DNA of 64,000 bases from NCBI GenBank assembly GCA_963713545.1, contig CAVQME010000014.1:186001-250000 (forward strand), in the 5' to 3' direction. A program made the position numbers and the translations under genes. How positions within the stretch are numbered: position 1 is the stretch's first letter; each line of letters starts with the position of its first letter. The notes below the pieces were generated by a model. That model did not search any database and was not told the DNA's origin. It worked only from the letters and a program-made list of their open reading frames with translations. Source of the DNA: CAVPLM01 sp963713545 (GTDB lineage Bacteria; Actinomycetota; Thermoleophilia; RBG-16-64-13). Shown here piece by piece: positions 53,890-63,961 of this stretch.

Positions 53890-54725
53890 CCTCCGGTATA
53901 CAGACCTACCTGGACAGGATAGTCCCCTCGGTCGTCACCCGGCTCGAGGCCAGGAAGCGACGGGTCTCCGTGAAGGAACTCATGGTCGCCGCCGCCCCAC
54001 GGCCTCGAGTCCCTTTCGCCGCGGCGCTGCGGACCTCGGAGGTGTCCCTCATCGCGGAGGTCAAGAGGGCCTCGCCCAGCAAGGGCCCGATCCGTCCCGG
54101 GCTGGAAGTCGGCCCACTCGTCAAGGCATACGAGGCTTCCGGCGCCCGGGCCGTGTCCGTGCTGACCGAAGAGGACTTCTTCCACGGCGGTCCCGACGAT
54201 CTGCGGGAGGCGGTGGCTGCCGCCCGGCTGCCGGTGCTGCGCAAGGACTTCGTAGTGGACGAGTACCAGGTCCATGAGGCCCGGGCCTGGGGCGCGGACG
54301 CCGTGCTGCTCATCGCCGCCCTCCTCTCCGACCGGGAGTTGCATCGTCTCGCAGGGTTGGCCCTCGACCTGGATCTTGACGTGCTGCTCGAGGTCCACGA
54401 CCAAGGAGAGCTGGAACGAGCTCTGCCACTGGCAGAGGTCATCATCGGCGTGAATAACCGCGACCTGCGGACTTTCACAGTCTCGCTGGCGACGACGCTC
54501 GAGTTGGCCGCTCTGGTCCCTTCGGACCGGATCCTGGTGAGCGAGAGCGGGATCTGGACCCACGAAGATGTCGTGCAGCTAGCGGCTAGCGGGGTTAACG
54601 CGGTCTTGGTGGGGGAAAGTCTCCTGCGGAGCCCCGACGTGGGGACCGCGGTCGAGGGACTCATGCGGCCCGCTCAGGTAGCGGCCCCAAGATCGATCGT
54701 CACTCTGAATAGAGAGGAGCCCTGA
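53886..54725 (+). CDS. trpC: Indole-3-glycerol phosphate synthase
   Basis: This 279-residue barrel enzyme has LIAEVKRASPSKGPIRP (catalytic Lys), AVSVLTEEDFFHGG, PVLRKDFVVDEYQV, LLEVHDQGELERAL, GVNNRDLRTF and ILVSESGIWTHED. It closes the pyrrole ring of the indole glycerol phosphate. Length is usual, with no fused TrpF. The stop overlaps the Usp gene start as TGATG. Confidence 0.97.
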   Translation: MTSGIQTYLDRIVPSVVTRLEARKRRVSVKELMVAAAPRPRVPFAAALRTSEVSLIAEVKRASPSKGPIRPGLEVGPLVKAYEASGARAVSVLTEEDFFHGGPDDLREAVAAARLPVLRKDFVVDEYQVHEARAWGADAVLLIAALLSDRELHRLAGLALDLDLDVLLEVHDQGELERALPLAEVIIGVNNRDLRTFTVSLATTLELAALVPSDRILVSESGIWTHEDVVQLAASGVNAVLVGESLLRSPDVGTAVEGLMRPAQVAAPRSIVTLNREEP

Positions 54726-55561
54726 TGATCAAATCGCTGCTGGTGCCCGTAGATTCATCCGCTCATTCGCAGGCCGCTTTGAACCACGCCTTGGGACTGG
54801 GCAAGATCTACAAGGCCAGGGTAACCGGACTATATGTCCTCGATATCCGCTACCTGGAGATGCCGCCATATCTCGACTATTCCTACACCTTCGAGGCGGT
54901 TCCCCCGACCCTTGTCAGCCTCGACGTCATGGAGAAGTTCAGGGTCAAGAGCGAACGCATCCTGAACGACCTTCGTGAAGCCGTCGAGGGGGCGGGGCTG
55001 GCCGTGGAGATCCGCACCGAGGAAGGGGTACCGAGCCAGGTCATCGCTGATATCGGAGACTCGCACGACCTTATCGTGATGGGTAAGCGTGGGGAGCACG
55101 CGAAGTGGGGCCGCGACCTCTTGGGATCGACCGCCGAGCAGGTGACGCGTAGGTCGGCGACGCCCGTTCTGCTGGCGGAAGCCGAATACCGACCCTTGGA
55201 GAAGGCATTGGTGCTCTTCGACGGCAGCCACCCGGCGAACCGTGCTCTGAAGCTGGGAGCGGATGTGGCCTCCCATACCGGCATGGCGCTCAAGGTCGTG
55301 ACGGCGGACGATGACATGTCCCAGGGAGAGTTCAGCCAGGAGGAGGCCAAAGCCTATCTGGAACCGCTCGGGCTCACGACCGCGTATGCCGTGGTGCCCG
55401 GTCGGGCGGCCAAGGCCGCCGCCGCCCTCCTGGCGGAGGAGCCCGCCGACCTGGTGATAATGGGCATGCGCGGCCACTCGGCGTTTCACAATCTCATCCT
55501 GGGGAGCACGACCGAGCAGTTGATGCGCTCGGTACAGATCCCGGTCCTTCTCGTGCCATGA
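54725..55561 (+). CDS. Tandem universal stress protein (two UspA domains)
   Basis: This 278-residue protein has two Usp folds. The second ends in GMRGHSAFHNLILGS, a canonical G-2x-G-9x-G-S ATP-binding loop. The first (GKRGEHAKWGRDLLGS) has one extra residue in that loop, so its nucleotide binding may differ. It sits between trpC and a CorA-like gene, overlapping both (TGATG and ATGA), so it is part of the trp transcript. Usp proteins bind ATP or other adenylates and act in stress or transporter control; coupling with the adjacent metal channel is an inference from the overlap. Confidence 0.9.
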   Translation: MIKSLLVPVDSSAHSQAALNHALGLGKIYKARVTGLYVLDIRYLEMPPYLDYSYTFEAVPPTLVSLDVMEKFRVKSERILNDLREAVEGAGLAVEIRTEEGVPSQVIADIGDSHDLIVMGKRGEHAKWGRDLLGSTAEQVTRRSATPVLLAEAEYRPLEKALVLFDGSHPANRALKLGADVASHTGMALKVVTADDDMSQGEFSQEEAKAYLEPLGLTTAYAVVPGRAAKAAAALLAEEPADLVIMGMRGHSAFHNLILGSTTEQLMRSVQIPVLLVP

Positions 55562-56574
55562 ATGACGCGGACGGCACAATACGGGTACTCACGCCTCAGG
55601 GAGGCCGTACTCCGACCGCGGACGACCTGGCCGCTGTGCTGGCCGGTCTCAGGGAATCGAGCTGCCCGACCACCTGGATCCATGCCGAGCCCCAGGCCGC
55701 CGTGATCCAGGCTCTGGACGACATGGGCCTGGACGAGATCGCGGTCAAAAGCTTGCGCGACGGCCCGGAGCGCCCACGGGTGGAGGAGTTCGCCGATCAT
55801 CTCTACATCTCCCTCTTCTCCGCGGAGGCTCCTGCGGCCGACGTCGCGAGTCCATCACGACGGGGGGAGCCGGTCGAAGCCGGATCTGCGCTTCCCAACG
55901 TGCGTGAACTGAGGTTGTTCCTTGGCCCCCGGTGGCTCATATCTGTCGGGCATTTGAGTGAGGCCGACTTTGAGGTCCTCGCTGAGCGGATTAGGCGACA
56001 GGTGTTTTCCAGAGACAGGGGGCCCAGCTTCGTCGCCTATCACATCTGTGAATGGTTGGTTGAAGGCCTGCAACCGTTCTTGGATCGGCTGGACGACAGG
56101 ATAGATGCTCTCGAGGACCGGGTGGTAGTGGCTACCGGAGAGGGTGCCATGCAGGAGCTCTTCATACTCAAGCGTGACCTCGTGGACCTCCGCAGGCGGG
56201 TGGCACCTCTGCGTGACGTGATGCAGCGGCTCGGGTCGCACGGCGTGCTGTACCTGGAGGAAGAGGCCGAGGTTTACTTCCGTGATGTACACGATGACAT
56301 CATGCGGGATATCGAGCTTCTGGACACCTACCGCGACATCCTGTCGTCGGCTCTCGACCTGCACCTCTCGAGCGTGTCGAATCGCCTGAATCGGATCATG
56401 AACCAGCTGACCGTGGTGGCCACCATATTCTTGCCGCTGTCGTTCGTCGTCGGGTTCTTCGGCACGAATTTCACCATGATCCCGTACCGGAGTGCTACCT
56501 GGCTCGTGATCATGTTCATACTCCTGTTCATCTCAGTGGTGGCGGTGTTGCTGTACGCCCGGCGGAGGGCCTGA
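55558..56574 (+). CDS. corA: CorA-like divalent cation channel with GTN filter variant
   Basis: This 338-residue protein has the CorA layout: an N-terminal alpha/beta domain, a long helix (DRLDDRIDALEDRVVV onward), and two C-terminal membrane helices (LTVVATIFLPLSFVVGFFG and TWLVIMFILLFISVVAVLL). The ion-selectivity loop that is normally YGMN reads FGTN here. In related ZntB proteins the Met position also varies, so transport of another cation or altered selectivity is possible. Start overlaps the Usp stop. It is the last of two non-trp genes inside the trp operon. Confidence 0.9.
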   Translation: MNDADGTIRVLTPQGGRTPTADDLAAVLAGLRESSCPTTWIHAEPQAAVIQALDDMGLDEIAVKSLRDGPERPRVEEFADHLYISLFSAEAPAADVASPSRRGEPVEAGSALPNVRELRLFLGPRWLISVGHLSEADFEVLAERIRRQVFSRDRGPSFVAYHICEWLVEGLQPFLDRLDDRIDALEDRVVVATGEGAMQELFILKRDLVDLRRRVAPLRDVMQRLGSHGVLYLEEEAEVYFRDVHDDIMRDIELLDTYRDILSSALDLHLSSVSNRLNRIMNQLTVVATIFLPLSFVVGFFGTNFTMIPYRSATWLVIMFILLFISVVAVLLYARRRA

Positions 56575-56607
56575 GCCATCGGCGGGCGAAGTTTCAGCGC
56601 GCGCCCT

Positions 56608-57471
56608 GTGAGCGGATTCGGCGCTCTCCCGCTGGGCCCGGTGGTAAAGATCTGCGGTCTCACCAGAGCCGAGGATGTCATCGCGGCCAGGGACCTGGGA
56701 GCCTGGGCCTTGGGCTTCGTCTTCGCCCCGAGCTCGCGCCGGCTTGCGCCGGACGCGGCTCGTGTACTGATCGAACGGGTCGCAAAGACCGCGCCGCCGG
56801 TCCCGGAGCTCGTACAGGTCTCGGCGGACGACCAGGGCACCTTTGCCGCCGTCCTCCCGGCCGTCGCCCCCGTCGCCTTTCCGGCCGTCGCCCCTCTTGC
56901 CGTGGGCGTCTTTGGGGACATCCCGGCCGGGGAAGTCGCGAGGATAGTGGAACAGGTGGGTCTAGACGCGGTGCAACTGCATGGAAGGTCGGGTCCTTCG
57001 GCCGGTTCGGTCCGGCAAGCGCTGGCGGGATGGGAATGTCCCTTGCAGCTCGCGGGCGGCCCGAGGACGTCGCATCCGCACGGCATCCTCATAATCCAAG
57101 CCGTCCCGGTGGACTCGCATGAGCCGGACCAGCGCACCCTCCGGGAAAGGATCGAGCGGGCCCGCGCCGACGCCGACCTGATACTCCTCGACAGCAGGGA
57201 AGCCGGACGTTTCGGGGGCACCGGTACCCCGTTTCCCTGGGGACTTGCCGCTGAGGCAGCAGCGGGCTCACCAGTCCTGGTGGCGGGTGGCATCGGCCCA
57301 GACAACGCCCGAGCGGCGTTGGAACGCTCCGGCGCCTGGGGCGTGGACGTATCGAGCGGGGTGGAGGCGTCTCCGGGGGTGAAGGACGTCCGGCTCATGG
57401 AACAGCTCTTCATCCGGGTGGCCGAAAGCAGGGCCGCCGGCCGGCGCGCCGACAGACGAGTGGGCGGGTGA
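56608..57471 (+). CDS. trpF: Phosphoribosylanthranilate isomerase
   Basis: This 287-residue protein has VVKICGLTRAEDV, WALGFVFAPSSRRL, GVFGDIPAGEVARIVEQ, DAVQLHG, ILLDS, VLVAGGIGPDNA and WGVDVSSGVEASPGVKD. It isomerises PRA to CdRP. It is some 80 residues longer than usual, with an Ala/Pro/Val-rich insert near residues 65-95 and another near 130-175. The GTG start has only a weak ribosome site, and the 33-bp gap after the CorA gene suggests re-initiation. Confidence 0.94.
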   Translation: MSGFGALPLGPVVKICGLTRAEDVIAARDLGAWALGFVFAPSSRRLAPDAARVLIERVAKTAPPVPELVQVSADDQGTFAAVLPAVAPVAFPAVAPLAVGVFGDIPAGEVARIVEQVGLDAVQLHGRSGPSAGSVRQALAGWECPLQLAGGPRTSHPHGILIIQAVPVDSHEPDQRTLRERIERARADADLILLDSREAGRFGGTGTPFPWGLAAEAAAGSPVLVAGGIGPDNARAALERSGAWGVDVSSGVEASPGVKDVRLMEQLFIRVAESRAAGRRADRRVGG

Positions 57472-57557
57472 ACCGAGGGGCGCGCCGCCGCGCAGGCTCA
57501 AGATCGCGGCGACGCTCAGGGAGATGATGAGGACCAACTACTGAAAGGACCACGAAC

Positions 57558-58735
<1,178 letters not shown>

Positions 58736-58739
<4 letters not shown>

Positions 58740-59554
58740 GCGCGCTCACTGAGATCTTCCGCAGCGCCGGGCGCCCGCTGCTGATGCCTTACGCGGTCGG
58801 GGGATATCCAGACCCGCAGGGGTGCCTGGAGATCCTGCGGACCTACGCCCGGAACGGGGCCGGTATCATCGAGCTCGGGATCCCGTTTTCCGACCCCCTG
58901 GCCGATGGACCTGTGATCCAGGCTGCTTCCCAAGTGGCTCTCCGGCAAGGCGTGAGGCCCGGCCATGTGCTCGATCTGGCCGGCGAGGCGGCCGCCGAGG
59001 GCGCGAACGTGGTTCTGCTCAGCTATCTGAACACCATACTGGCCCTTGGTGTCGAAACGTTCTTCGATCGTTGCCGTGATCGTCGGGTCATGGGGGTGGT
59101 GATTCCCGACCTGCCGGTGGAAGAGGCCGGCGAGGTGCAGGCGGTGGCTCAGGCCCGGGCCGTGGATGTGATCCTGCTCGCCGCCCCCACCAGCACGGAT
59201 GCGAGACTGGCCCGCATAGGCGCTGCGGCCTCAGGTTTCATCTACTGCGTATCCACCACCGGTGTCACCGGGGCCCGAACTTCGCTTCGCGGGGGTCTCC
59301 CTGAGTTCGTGGCCCGGATCCGCCGGCATACCGATCTTCCTCTGGCGGTGGGATTCGGCGTGTCCACGGTCGAGCAGGCGGCCGAGGTGGCGACCTACGC
59401 TGATGGGGTCATCATCGGGAGCGCCTTGGTCGAGATGGTCGGCGCCGGCGAGAGTCTGGACGGAAGCCCAGACCCGGCCGCGACTGCGCGCCGGCTCGGC
59501 TCCTTCCTACGGGAGGCGGATGCGGCTATCGCAGCCGCCAGAAGAGCTACCTGA
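58736..59554 (+). CDS. trpA: Tryptophan synthase alpha chain
   Basis: This 272-residue barrel has MPYAVGGYPDPQG, IELGIPFSDPLADGPVIQ with catalytic Glu/Asp, VVIPDLPVEEAGE, FIYCVSTTGVTGAR and LAVGFGVSTVEQA. It cleaves indole-3-glycerol phosphate for TrpB. It ends the operon, and a hairpin follows 40 bp later. Confidence 0.98.
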
Positions 59555-59594
59555 AGACCGGGACGGGACGAGGGAGAGTCAAGGAGCGGGGACG

Positions 59595-59616
59595 GACGCC
59601 GTAAATGGCCGGCGTC
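59595..59616. terminator. Hairpin between convergent trpA and XRE regulator
   Basis: GACGCCG and CGGCGTC form a 7-bp stem with an 8-base loop in the 67-bp convergent gap, so it could serve both strands. No U run is present. Confidence 0.4.
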
Positions 59617-59621
59617 TCCAG

Positions 59622-60122
59622 CTACGAAGCTATGAGGATACCCTCGGTGGCGAGGTAGTCCTTGAGCGCCTGCGGCCGCACCCCGTACAACCCGGACAGG
59701 TAGGTCAGGTCGTCCTTGCGGATCGTGAGCAGATCGCGGGACGGGTCGTTGCGCAGCTCCCGGAGGAATCCCAGATATGTCTCCAGCGGCCGCCGCTCCT
59801 CGGGAGACAGTCTCTCCAGATGATCGAGGCGGATGCGCAGGGGCCCGTTGCGGGTGAGGGTGCGCTGGAACTCGGCGTCGTCCTCTATGTCGAGGAGGGA
59901 CATGGGCGACTGGCCGTAGATGGAGGCAAGCTCGTAGAGCCGCTCCAGGCTGAGGCTGCGCTTGCCTCGCTCGTACGCGCTCAGCGTCGATACCACGAAG
60001 GAGCCGCCCGACCGCTCGCAGACCTCTTGAAGGCTGAGCCCCCGGTCTTGACGCAGCCGGCGCAGCTTCTCGCCCACCAGTTCCGCGTAGCGCTTTTCTG
60101 TCGCTTCCTGCGGTCTATCCAT
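59622..60122 (-). CDS. XRE-family transcriptional regulator
   Basis: This 166-residue protein has an N-terminal helix-turn-helix (LRRLRQDRGLSLQEVCERSG then VVSTLSAYERGKRSLSLERLYELASIYG) at about residues 20-70. A C-terminal domain of unknown fold is rich in Arg/Leu (LRIRLDHLERLSPEERRPLETYLGFLREL). The pattern resembles short XRE regulators of actinobacteria. The upstream 190 bp (60123-60312) is unusually T-rich and likely holds its promoter; no target operator was identified. It is convergent with trpA, so control of trp genes is not implied. Confidence 0.85.
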   Translation of the reverse strand: MDRPQEATEKRYAELVGEKLRRLRQDRGLSLQEVCERSGGSFVVSTLSAYERGKRSLSLERLYELASIYGQSPMSLLDIEDDAEFQRTLTRNGPLRIRLDHLERLSPEERRPLETYLGFLRELRNDPSRDLLTIRKDDLTYLSGLYGVRPQALKDYLATEGILIAS

Positions 60123-60312
60123 AGCAAAGAGTGTAGCAGCAGTGACTCAGGATATCTATACTTTTTTTATGCAACGCAGCCTCGATCCTAGCGCCTGTTT
60201 CTTAGTGCCTGTTTTGCTTGTTTCGCGCGGTCGGTGGAGATTCCTTCCCCGGTCCCTTCAGCACAGGCCGAGAGGCCGGGCACAGGAGACTGCATGAGGG
60301 CGAAAGACCAGG

Positions 60313-60398
60313 TGCCGAAGGCGGGGGTCGAACCCGCACGAGGTGTGAGCCTCACTGGAGTTTGAGTCCAGCGCGTCTGCCAATTCCGCCACTTCGGC
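60313..60398 (-). tRNA. tRNA-Leu (anticodon CAA)
   Basis: The reverse strand folds as a class II tRNA of 86 nt. The acceptor stem is GCCGAAG/CTTCGGC, the D-arm follows, and the anticodon arm CTGGA-CTCAAAC-TCCAG gives anticodon CAA (reads UUG). A long variable arm is present, then the T-arm GCGGG-TTCGACC-CCCGC. Discriminator base is A and CCA is not encoded. Confidence 0.95.
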
Positions 60399-60472
60399 GC
60401 CCATGAGGACAGCGGGTATCATTATAGTCGACGCCCACGACCGGAGTGCCGGGTGTCAAGACCCCTGTCTGA

Positions 60473-60487
60473 TGGAATCAGATTCCA
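60473..60487. promoter_or_regulatory. Palindrome TGGAATC-A-GATTCCA, candidate operator
   Basis: This is a perfect 15-base palindrome in the 307-bp region (60399-60705) between tRNA-Leu and the DUF849 operon. It lies about 220 bases before the kce-like ATG. The rest of this region holds an AT-rich stretch (around 60545-60580) that may be the promoter, and I see no gene or known riboswitch in it. Confidence 0.35.
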
Positions 60488-60705
60488 TAAGATGGTACGG
60501 AGCGGGGAGGTCGAACCGGACAGCCGGGCCTGGCGTTATCCTTCGAATACGAAATGATGTAGAGTAGTTATCACACTCGTACTTCTCCAAGTGGAGTTGT
60601 AACCCGTCCCTTTGGGTACTTTTTGTGTTGCCCGCCCGGGTCGTTGTGGTGCGCCCACACGCTCGGCGTCGGCGTAGTTAAAAACGAAGGCGTGGAGGTT
60701 GACAT

Positions 60706-61533
60706 ATGGAGAAGCTGATCATCACCGTGGCAACGACGGGGGCCATGACCACCAAGGAGAACACCCCCTATCTGGCCACGCAGCCCGAGCAGATCGCGGA
60801 AGAGGTCTACATGGCCTGCCAGGCCGGAGCCTCTGTTGCTCATATCCACGTACGCACGACGGAAGACAAGGCCACCATGGACCTGGAGAGGTTCAAGGAG
60901 ACCGTCGGACTGGTCCGGGAAAAGTGCCCTGATATCATCATCAACATGACCTCGTCCGGGGGCCTTGGCTTCAGCGACGAGGAGCGCATCCTTCCTCACA
61001 CCGTTCTCAAGCCCGACATGGGTACCTTCGACGCCGGCTCCATGAACTTCTACCAGGGTGTCTTCGTCAACTCCCCCACCTTCCTCGAGAAACTGGGCAC
61101 GGCCTACATCGAGAACGGCATCAAGCCAGAGGTCGAAGTGTTCGACGCCGGCATGGTGTGGAACGCCAAGCGTCTCCTGAAAGGCGGCTTCCTCCAGGCC
61201 CCCATCCACTTCCAGTGCTGCATGCACGTCTTCGGCGGCATGGAAGGCAACGCGAGGAACCTAGTCCATCTGGTCGACTCACTGCCTGAAGGCTCCACCT
61301 GGTCGGCGTTCGGCTGCGGCCCCACCGCCAACCTCATCATGGCCATGGCCATCAACATGGGCGGCCACGTACGGGTCGGCATGGAAGATAACGTCTATCT
61401 GAGCAAGGGCGAGCTCGCGAAGCACAATTACGAGTTTGTCGAAAAGGTGCAGCGGCTGGCCGAAGAGTTCAAGCGCCCGGTCGCGAACAGTGCCGAAGCG
61501 CGGCAGATCCTAGGATTGCCTCCCAAGAAATAA
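60706..61533 (+). CDS. Beta-keto acid cleavage enzyme (DUF849/BKACE, 3-keto-5-aminohexanoate cleavage enzyme family)
   Basis: This 275-residue TIM-barrel protein is preceded by GGAGG. It has LIITVATTGAMTTKENTPYLATQP in its first strand, SVAHIHVRTTEDKAT with the Zn-binding HIH, IIINMTSSGGLGF, GTFDAGSMNF, EVFDAGMVWNA and FGCGPTANLIMAMAINMGGHVRVGMEDN. The family exchanges a beta-keto acid with acetyl-CoA to give acetoacetate and a CoA thioester. Lysine fermentation (Kce) and carnitine breakdown are known cases. It starts an operon with a cupin, SDR and 3-hydroxyacyl-CoA dehydrogenase-like genes; the last could supply the keto acid. The substrate cannot be fixed. Confidence 0.93.
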   Translation: MEKLIITVATTGAMTTKENTPYLATQPEQIAEEVYMACQAGASVAHIHVRTTEDKATMDLERFKETVGLVREKCPDIIINMTSSGGLGFSDEERILPHTVLKPDMGTFDAGSMNFYQGVFVNSPTFLEKLGTAYIENGIKPEVEVFDAGMVWNAKRLLKGGFLQAPIHFQCCMHVFGGMEGNARNLVHLVDSLPEGSTWSAFGCGPTANLIMAMAINMGGHVRVGMEDNVYLSKGELAKHNYEFVEKVQRLAEEFKRPVANSAEARQILGLPPKK

Positions 61534-61690
61534 GGTGTCAGACGGGTGGGAGGCTTTGCCGCTCGCCCGTTCCACATAGCCCGGTGCCGTGCGGCGGCGC
61601 CACTCGAGAGTCCCTCTCGTCGGGTCTGTTCGCGGACTGGGCTGCCGGATCGGAATTGCGACGACGGTCGCTGGACGCAGGAGCTAGAGC

Positions 61691-62038
61691 ATGAAGAAGG
61701 TCTCGATCAGCGAAGCAGTGCGGTACTCGCCTCCGGCGCACAATGATTGCGCCTGTTTCAGGCTGCAGGGGAAGGACGAGACGGGGACTACCCAGTTCTC
61801 CCTGGGCTGCACGCATTTCCTACCAGGCGGAGGAGCTGATTTCAGCCCTGCGCGGCCTTTCGACACGATCTACATGTGCATCGAGGGCGAGGTCACCATC
61901 ACAGACAAAGACGGCAAGGACATCGTGCTCAAGAAGCACGACTCCATCTACATCGCCCCGGATGAAGGCCGGTCAATCACCAACAAGACCCAATACCCGG
62001 CGAGCATGCTCGTGATCCTGGGCTATCCCACCACCTGA
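61691..62038 (+). CDS. Small single-domain cupin protein
   Basis: This 115-residue protein is preceded by AGGAG. The cupin fold is indicated by THFLPGGGADFSPARPF, TIYMCIEGEVTITDKDGKD and HDSIYIAPDEGRSITNKTQ. The usual metal-binding His-x-His of cupin motif 1 is not apparent at the expected place (PGGGADF), so a metal-independent or binding role is possible. It lies 157 bp after the DUF849 gene and 54 bp before the SDR gene on the same strand. Confidence 0.85.
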   Translation: MKKVSISEAVRYSPPAHNDCACFRLQGKDETGTTQFSLGCTHFLPGGGADFSPARPFDTIYMCIEGEVTITDKDGKDIVLKKHDSIYIAPDEGRSITNKTQYPASMLVILGYPTT

Positions 62039-62092
62039 GCCCACACGAACGCCGCCCCGAAAAGGACATAACCCCTAGTCAGGAGGACAAAG

Positions 62093-62899
62093 ATGGCTGA
62101 AGACACACCACGGAAGACGGTCGAGGAGCTCAAGCAGATCTTCGATCTGACCGGCAAAGTGGCCGTGGTCACCGGCGCGGGCGGCACGCTCGGGCACGCG
62201 CTCGCGAAGGGCCTTGCGGTATTCGGTGCCGATGTCGCCACCTGGGACATCAAGCCCGAGCTGATGGACGACGTCGTGGCCGATATCAAAGGCCTGGGCC
62301 GCAAAGCCGTCGCTTCGGGCGTCGACGTCACCGACGATGCGAACGTCAAGGCCGCCATGGAAGGCGTGATCAAGGACTTCGGCAAGGTCAACATCATGGT
62401 CACGGTGGCCGGGTCCGCCGGCAACCGCCAGCCCGCTGAGACCTTCGACATCGATGAGTGGCAGAAGGTCATGAACATCAACGTACGCGGCACCCTGCTG
62501 TGCGCGAAGTACGCCGGCGCCGAGTACGTCAAGCAGGGCGGCGGCGGCAAGGTCATCACCATCGGCTCCGTGCGCGGCTTCCTGGGCCATCCCGGCGGCT
62601 ACGCTGCCTACGGTACCTCCAAGGGCGCCGTCCATCTGCTCACCAAGCAGTTGGCGACCGAGTGGGCGAAGTATAAGATCAACTGCAACTGCATCGCTCC
62701 CTCTATCTTCTGGACGCCGCTCACGCAGCAGATCAAGAACGATCCGGAGATGGTGAAGATCTTCATGGCGCGTATCCCGCTGGGCCGGGCCGCCGAACTG
62801 GACGACTTCATCGGCGCATGCGTGTTCCTAGCCTCTCCGGCCTCCGACTATGTGACCGGCCTCATTCTCTCCGTTGACGGCGGGGCGGTGGCCGGATGA
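62093..62899 (+). CDS. Short-chain dehydrogenase/reductase
   Basis: This 268-residue SDR has a nucleotide-binding TGAGGTLGHALAKGLA, a variant of the TGxxxGxG motif, then SGVDVTDD (Asp contacting adenine), VAGSAGNRQPAE (NAG-like), catalytic Ser in TIGSVRGFLG, YGTSKGAVHLL with catalytic Tyr and Lys, and ending LSVDGGAVAG. It probably oxidises a hydroxyl group in the degradation pathway of this operon. Its stop overlaps the next start. Confidence 0.94.
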   Translation: MAEDTPRKTVEELKQIFDLTGKVAVVTGAGGTLGHALAKGLAVFGADVATWDIKPELMDDVVADIKGLGRKAVASGVDVTDDANVKAAMEGVIKDFGKVNIMVTVAGSAGNRQPAETFDIDEWQKVMNINVRGTLLCAKYAGAEYVKQGGGGKVITIGSVRGFLGHPGGYAAYGTSKGAVHLLTKQLATEWAKYKINCNCIAPSIFWTPLTQQIKNDPEMVKIFMARIPLGRAAELDDFIGACVFLASPASDYVTGLILSVDGGAVAG

Positions 62900-63858
62900 T
62901 GAAACTGGAAGATGTCAAGAAGATCGCCATCATCGGCGGGGGCGCTATGGGCCATGGTTGCGCCATGGTCTTCGCCGGTGCCGGCTACCCGGTCGGGCTG
63001 TACAGCCGCAGGGCCGAGACGTTGGAGAAGGCGATCGAAGGCATGCGTAACGACCTGACTTTCTTGGCCGAACGCGGCCTCGGAAAGCTCGAGGACGTCG
63101 AACCCACCATGGCCCGCGTGACCACCACGCAGGTCATGGAGGAGGCGGCTACCGACGCCGACTTCGTGCTCGAGTGCGTCGCCGAGGACATGGCCCTCAA
63201 ACAGGACACCTTCCAGAAGCTGGACCAGATGTGCAAGCCCGACGCGATCCTGGCCACGAACACGTCGGTGATGAGCCCCACCGAGATCGCGAGGAAGTCC
63301 CAGAAGCGTGACAGGATCCTGGGCACCCACTGGTGGAACCCGCCGTTCCTCATCCCCCTGGTCGAGGTGGTCCAGACAGAGGAGACGCCTCAGTGGGTGA
63401 TCGACGTCACCATGGGTCTCCATTGGGCCATCGGCAAGCACCCGGTGCACTGCCGCAAGGACGTCCCCGGCTTCGTTGCCAACAGGCTGCAGCACGCACT
63501 ATGGAGAGAGGCCATCTCCATCGTCGAGCGTGGCATCGCCGACGCCGCCACCGTCGACGAGAGCCTCAAGTATGGTCCGGGCCTCCGGCTGCCTGTGCTG
63601 GCCCCCCTGGAGAATGCCGACATGGTCGGTCTGGACCTCACCCTGTCCATACACAGCTACGTCCTAAAGTACCTGGAGGATTCCCACGAGCCTTCGCCGC
63701 TCCTCAAGGAGAAGGTGGAGAAAGGCGAGCTGGGCTTCAAGACCGGCGGGGTCGGGTTCCAGGAATGGACGCCGGATGGCCAGAAGGCGCTGCGCGCCAA
63801 CCTGCTCGGCTACCTGACCAAGGTCGTCCGCGAGATGAAGGAGGCGGAAACCAAGTAG
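62896..63858 (+). CDS. 3-hydroxyacyl-CoA dehydrogenase / carnitine dehydrogenase-like protein
   Basis: This 320-residue protein begins with a Rossmann motif IAIIGGGAMGHGCAMVFAGAG. It carries ECVAEDMALKQDTF, ATNTSVMSPTEIA, LGTHWWNPPFLIPLVEVV with the catalytic-His region, and KDVPGFVANRLQHALWREAISIVERG. Length matches single-function dehydrogenases without a fused hydratase. Together with the DUF849 enzyme it could oxidise a 3-hydroxy acid to the 3-keto acid that is then cleaved, as in carnitine degradation, though L-gulonate-type dehydrogenases also look like this. It overlaps the SDR gene by 4 bases. Confidence 0.92.
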   Translation: MMKLEDVKKIAIIGGGAMGHGCAMVFAGAGYPVGLYSRRAETLEKAIEGMRNDLTFLAERGLGKLEDVEPTMARVTTTQVMEEAATDADFVLECVAEDMALKQDTFQKLDQMCKPDAILATNTSVMSPTEIARKSQKRDRILGTHWWNPPFLIPLVEVVQTEETPQWVIDVTMGLHWAIGKHPVHCRKDVPGFVANRLQHALWREAISIVERGIADAATVDESLKYGPGLRLPVLAPLENADMVGLDLTLSIHSYVLKYLEDSHEPSPLLKEKVEKGELGFKTGGVGFQEWTPDGQKALRANLLGYLTKVVREMKEAETK

Positions 63859-63901
63859 AGGCCGGTTCGTACTATATACTTACCTGCAACCACGGACGGT
63901 C

Positions 63902-63919
63902 CGGGCGCAAGAGCGCCCG
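63902..63919 (+). terminator. Hairpin between the dehydrogenase and cyclase-like genes
   Basis: CGGGCGC, AAGA, GCGCCCG forms a perfect 7-bp stem 43 bases after the dehydrogenase stop. An AT-rich TATACT lies just upstream of it (near 63876), so this short gap may hold both a weak stop and a new promoter. Confidence 0.4.
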
Positions 63920-63961
63920 CATGTCGAACCTGTAACGAGAAGAAGGAGAAAAAGGATCACT

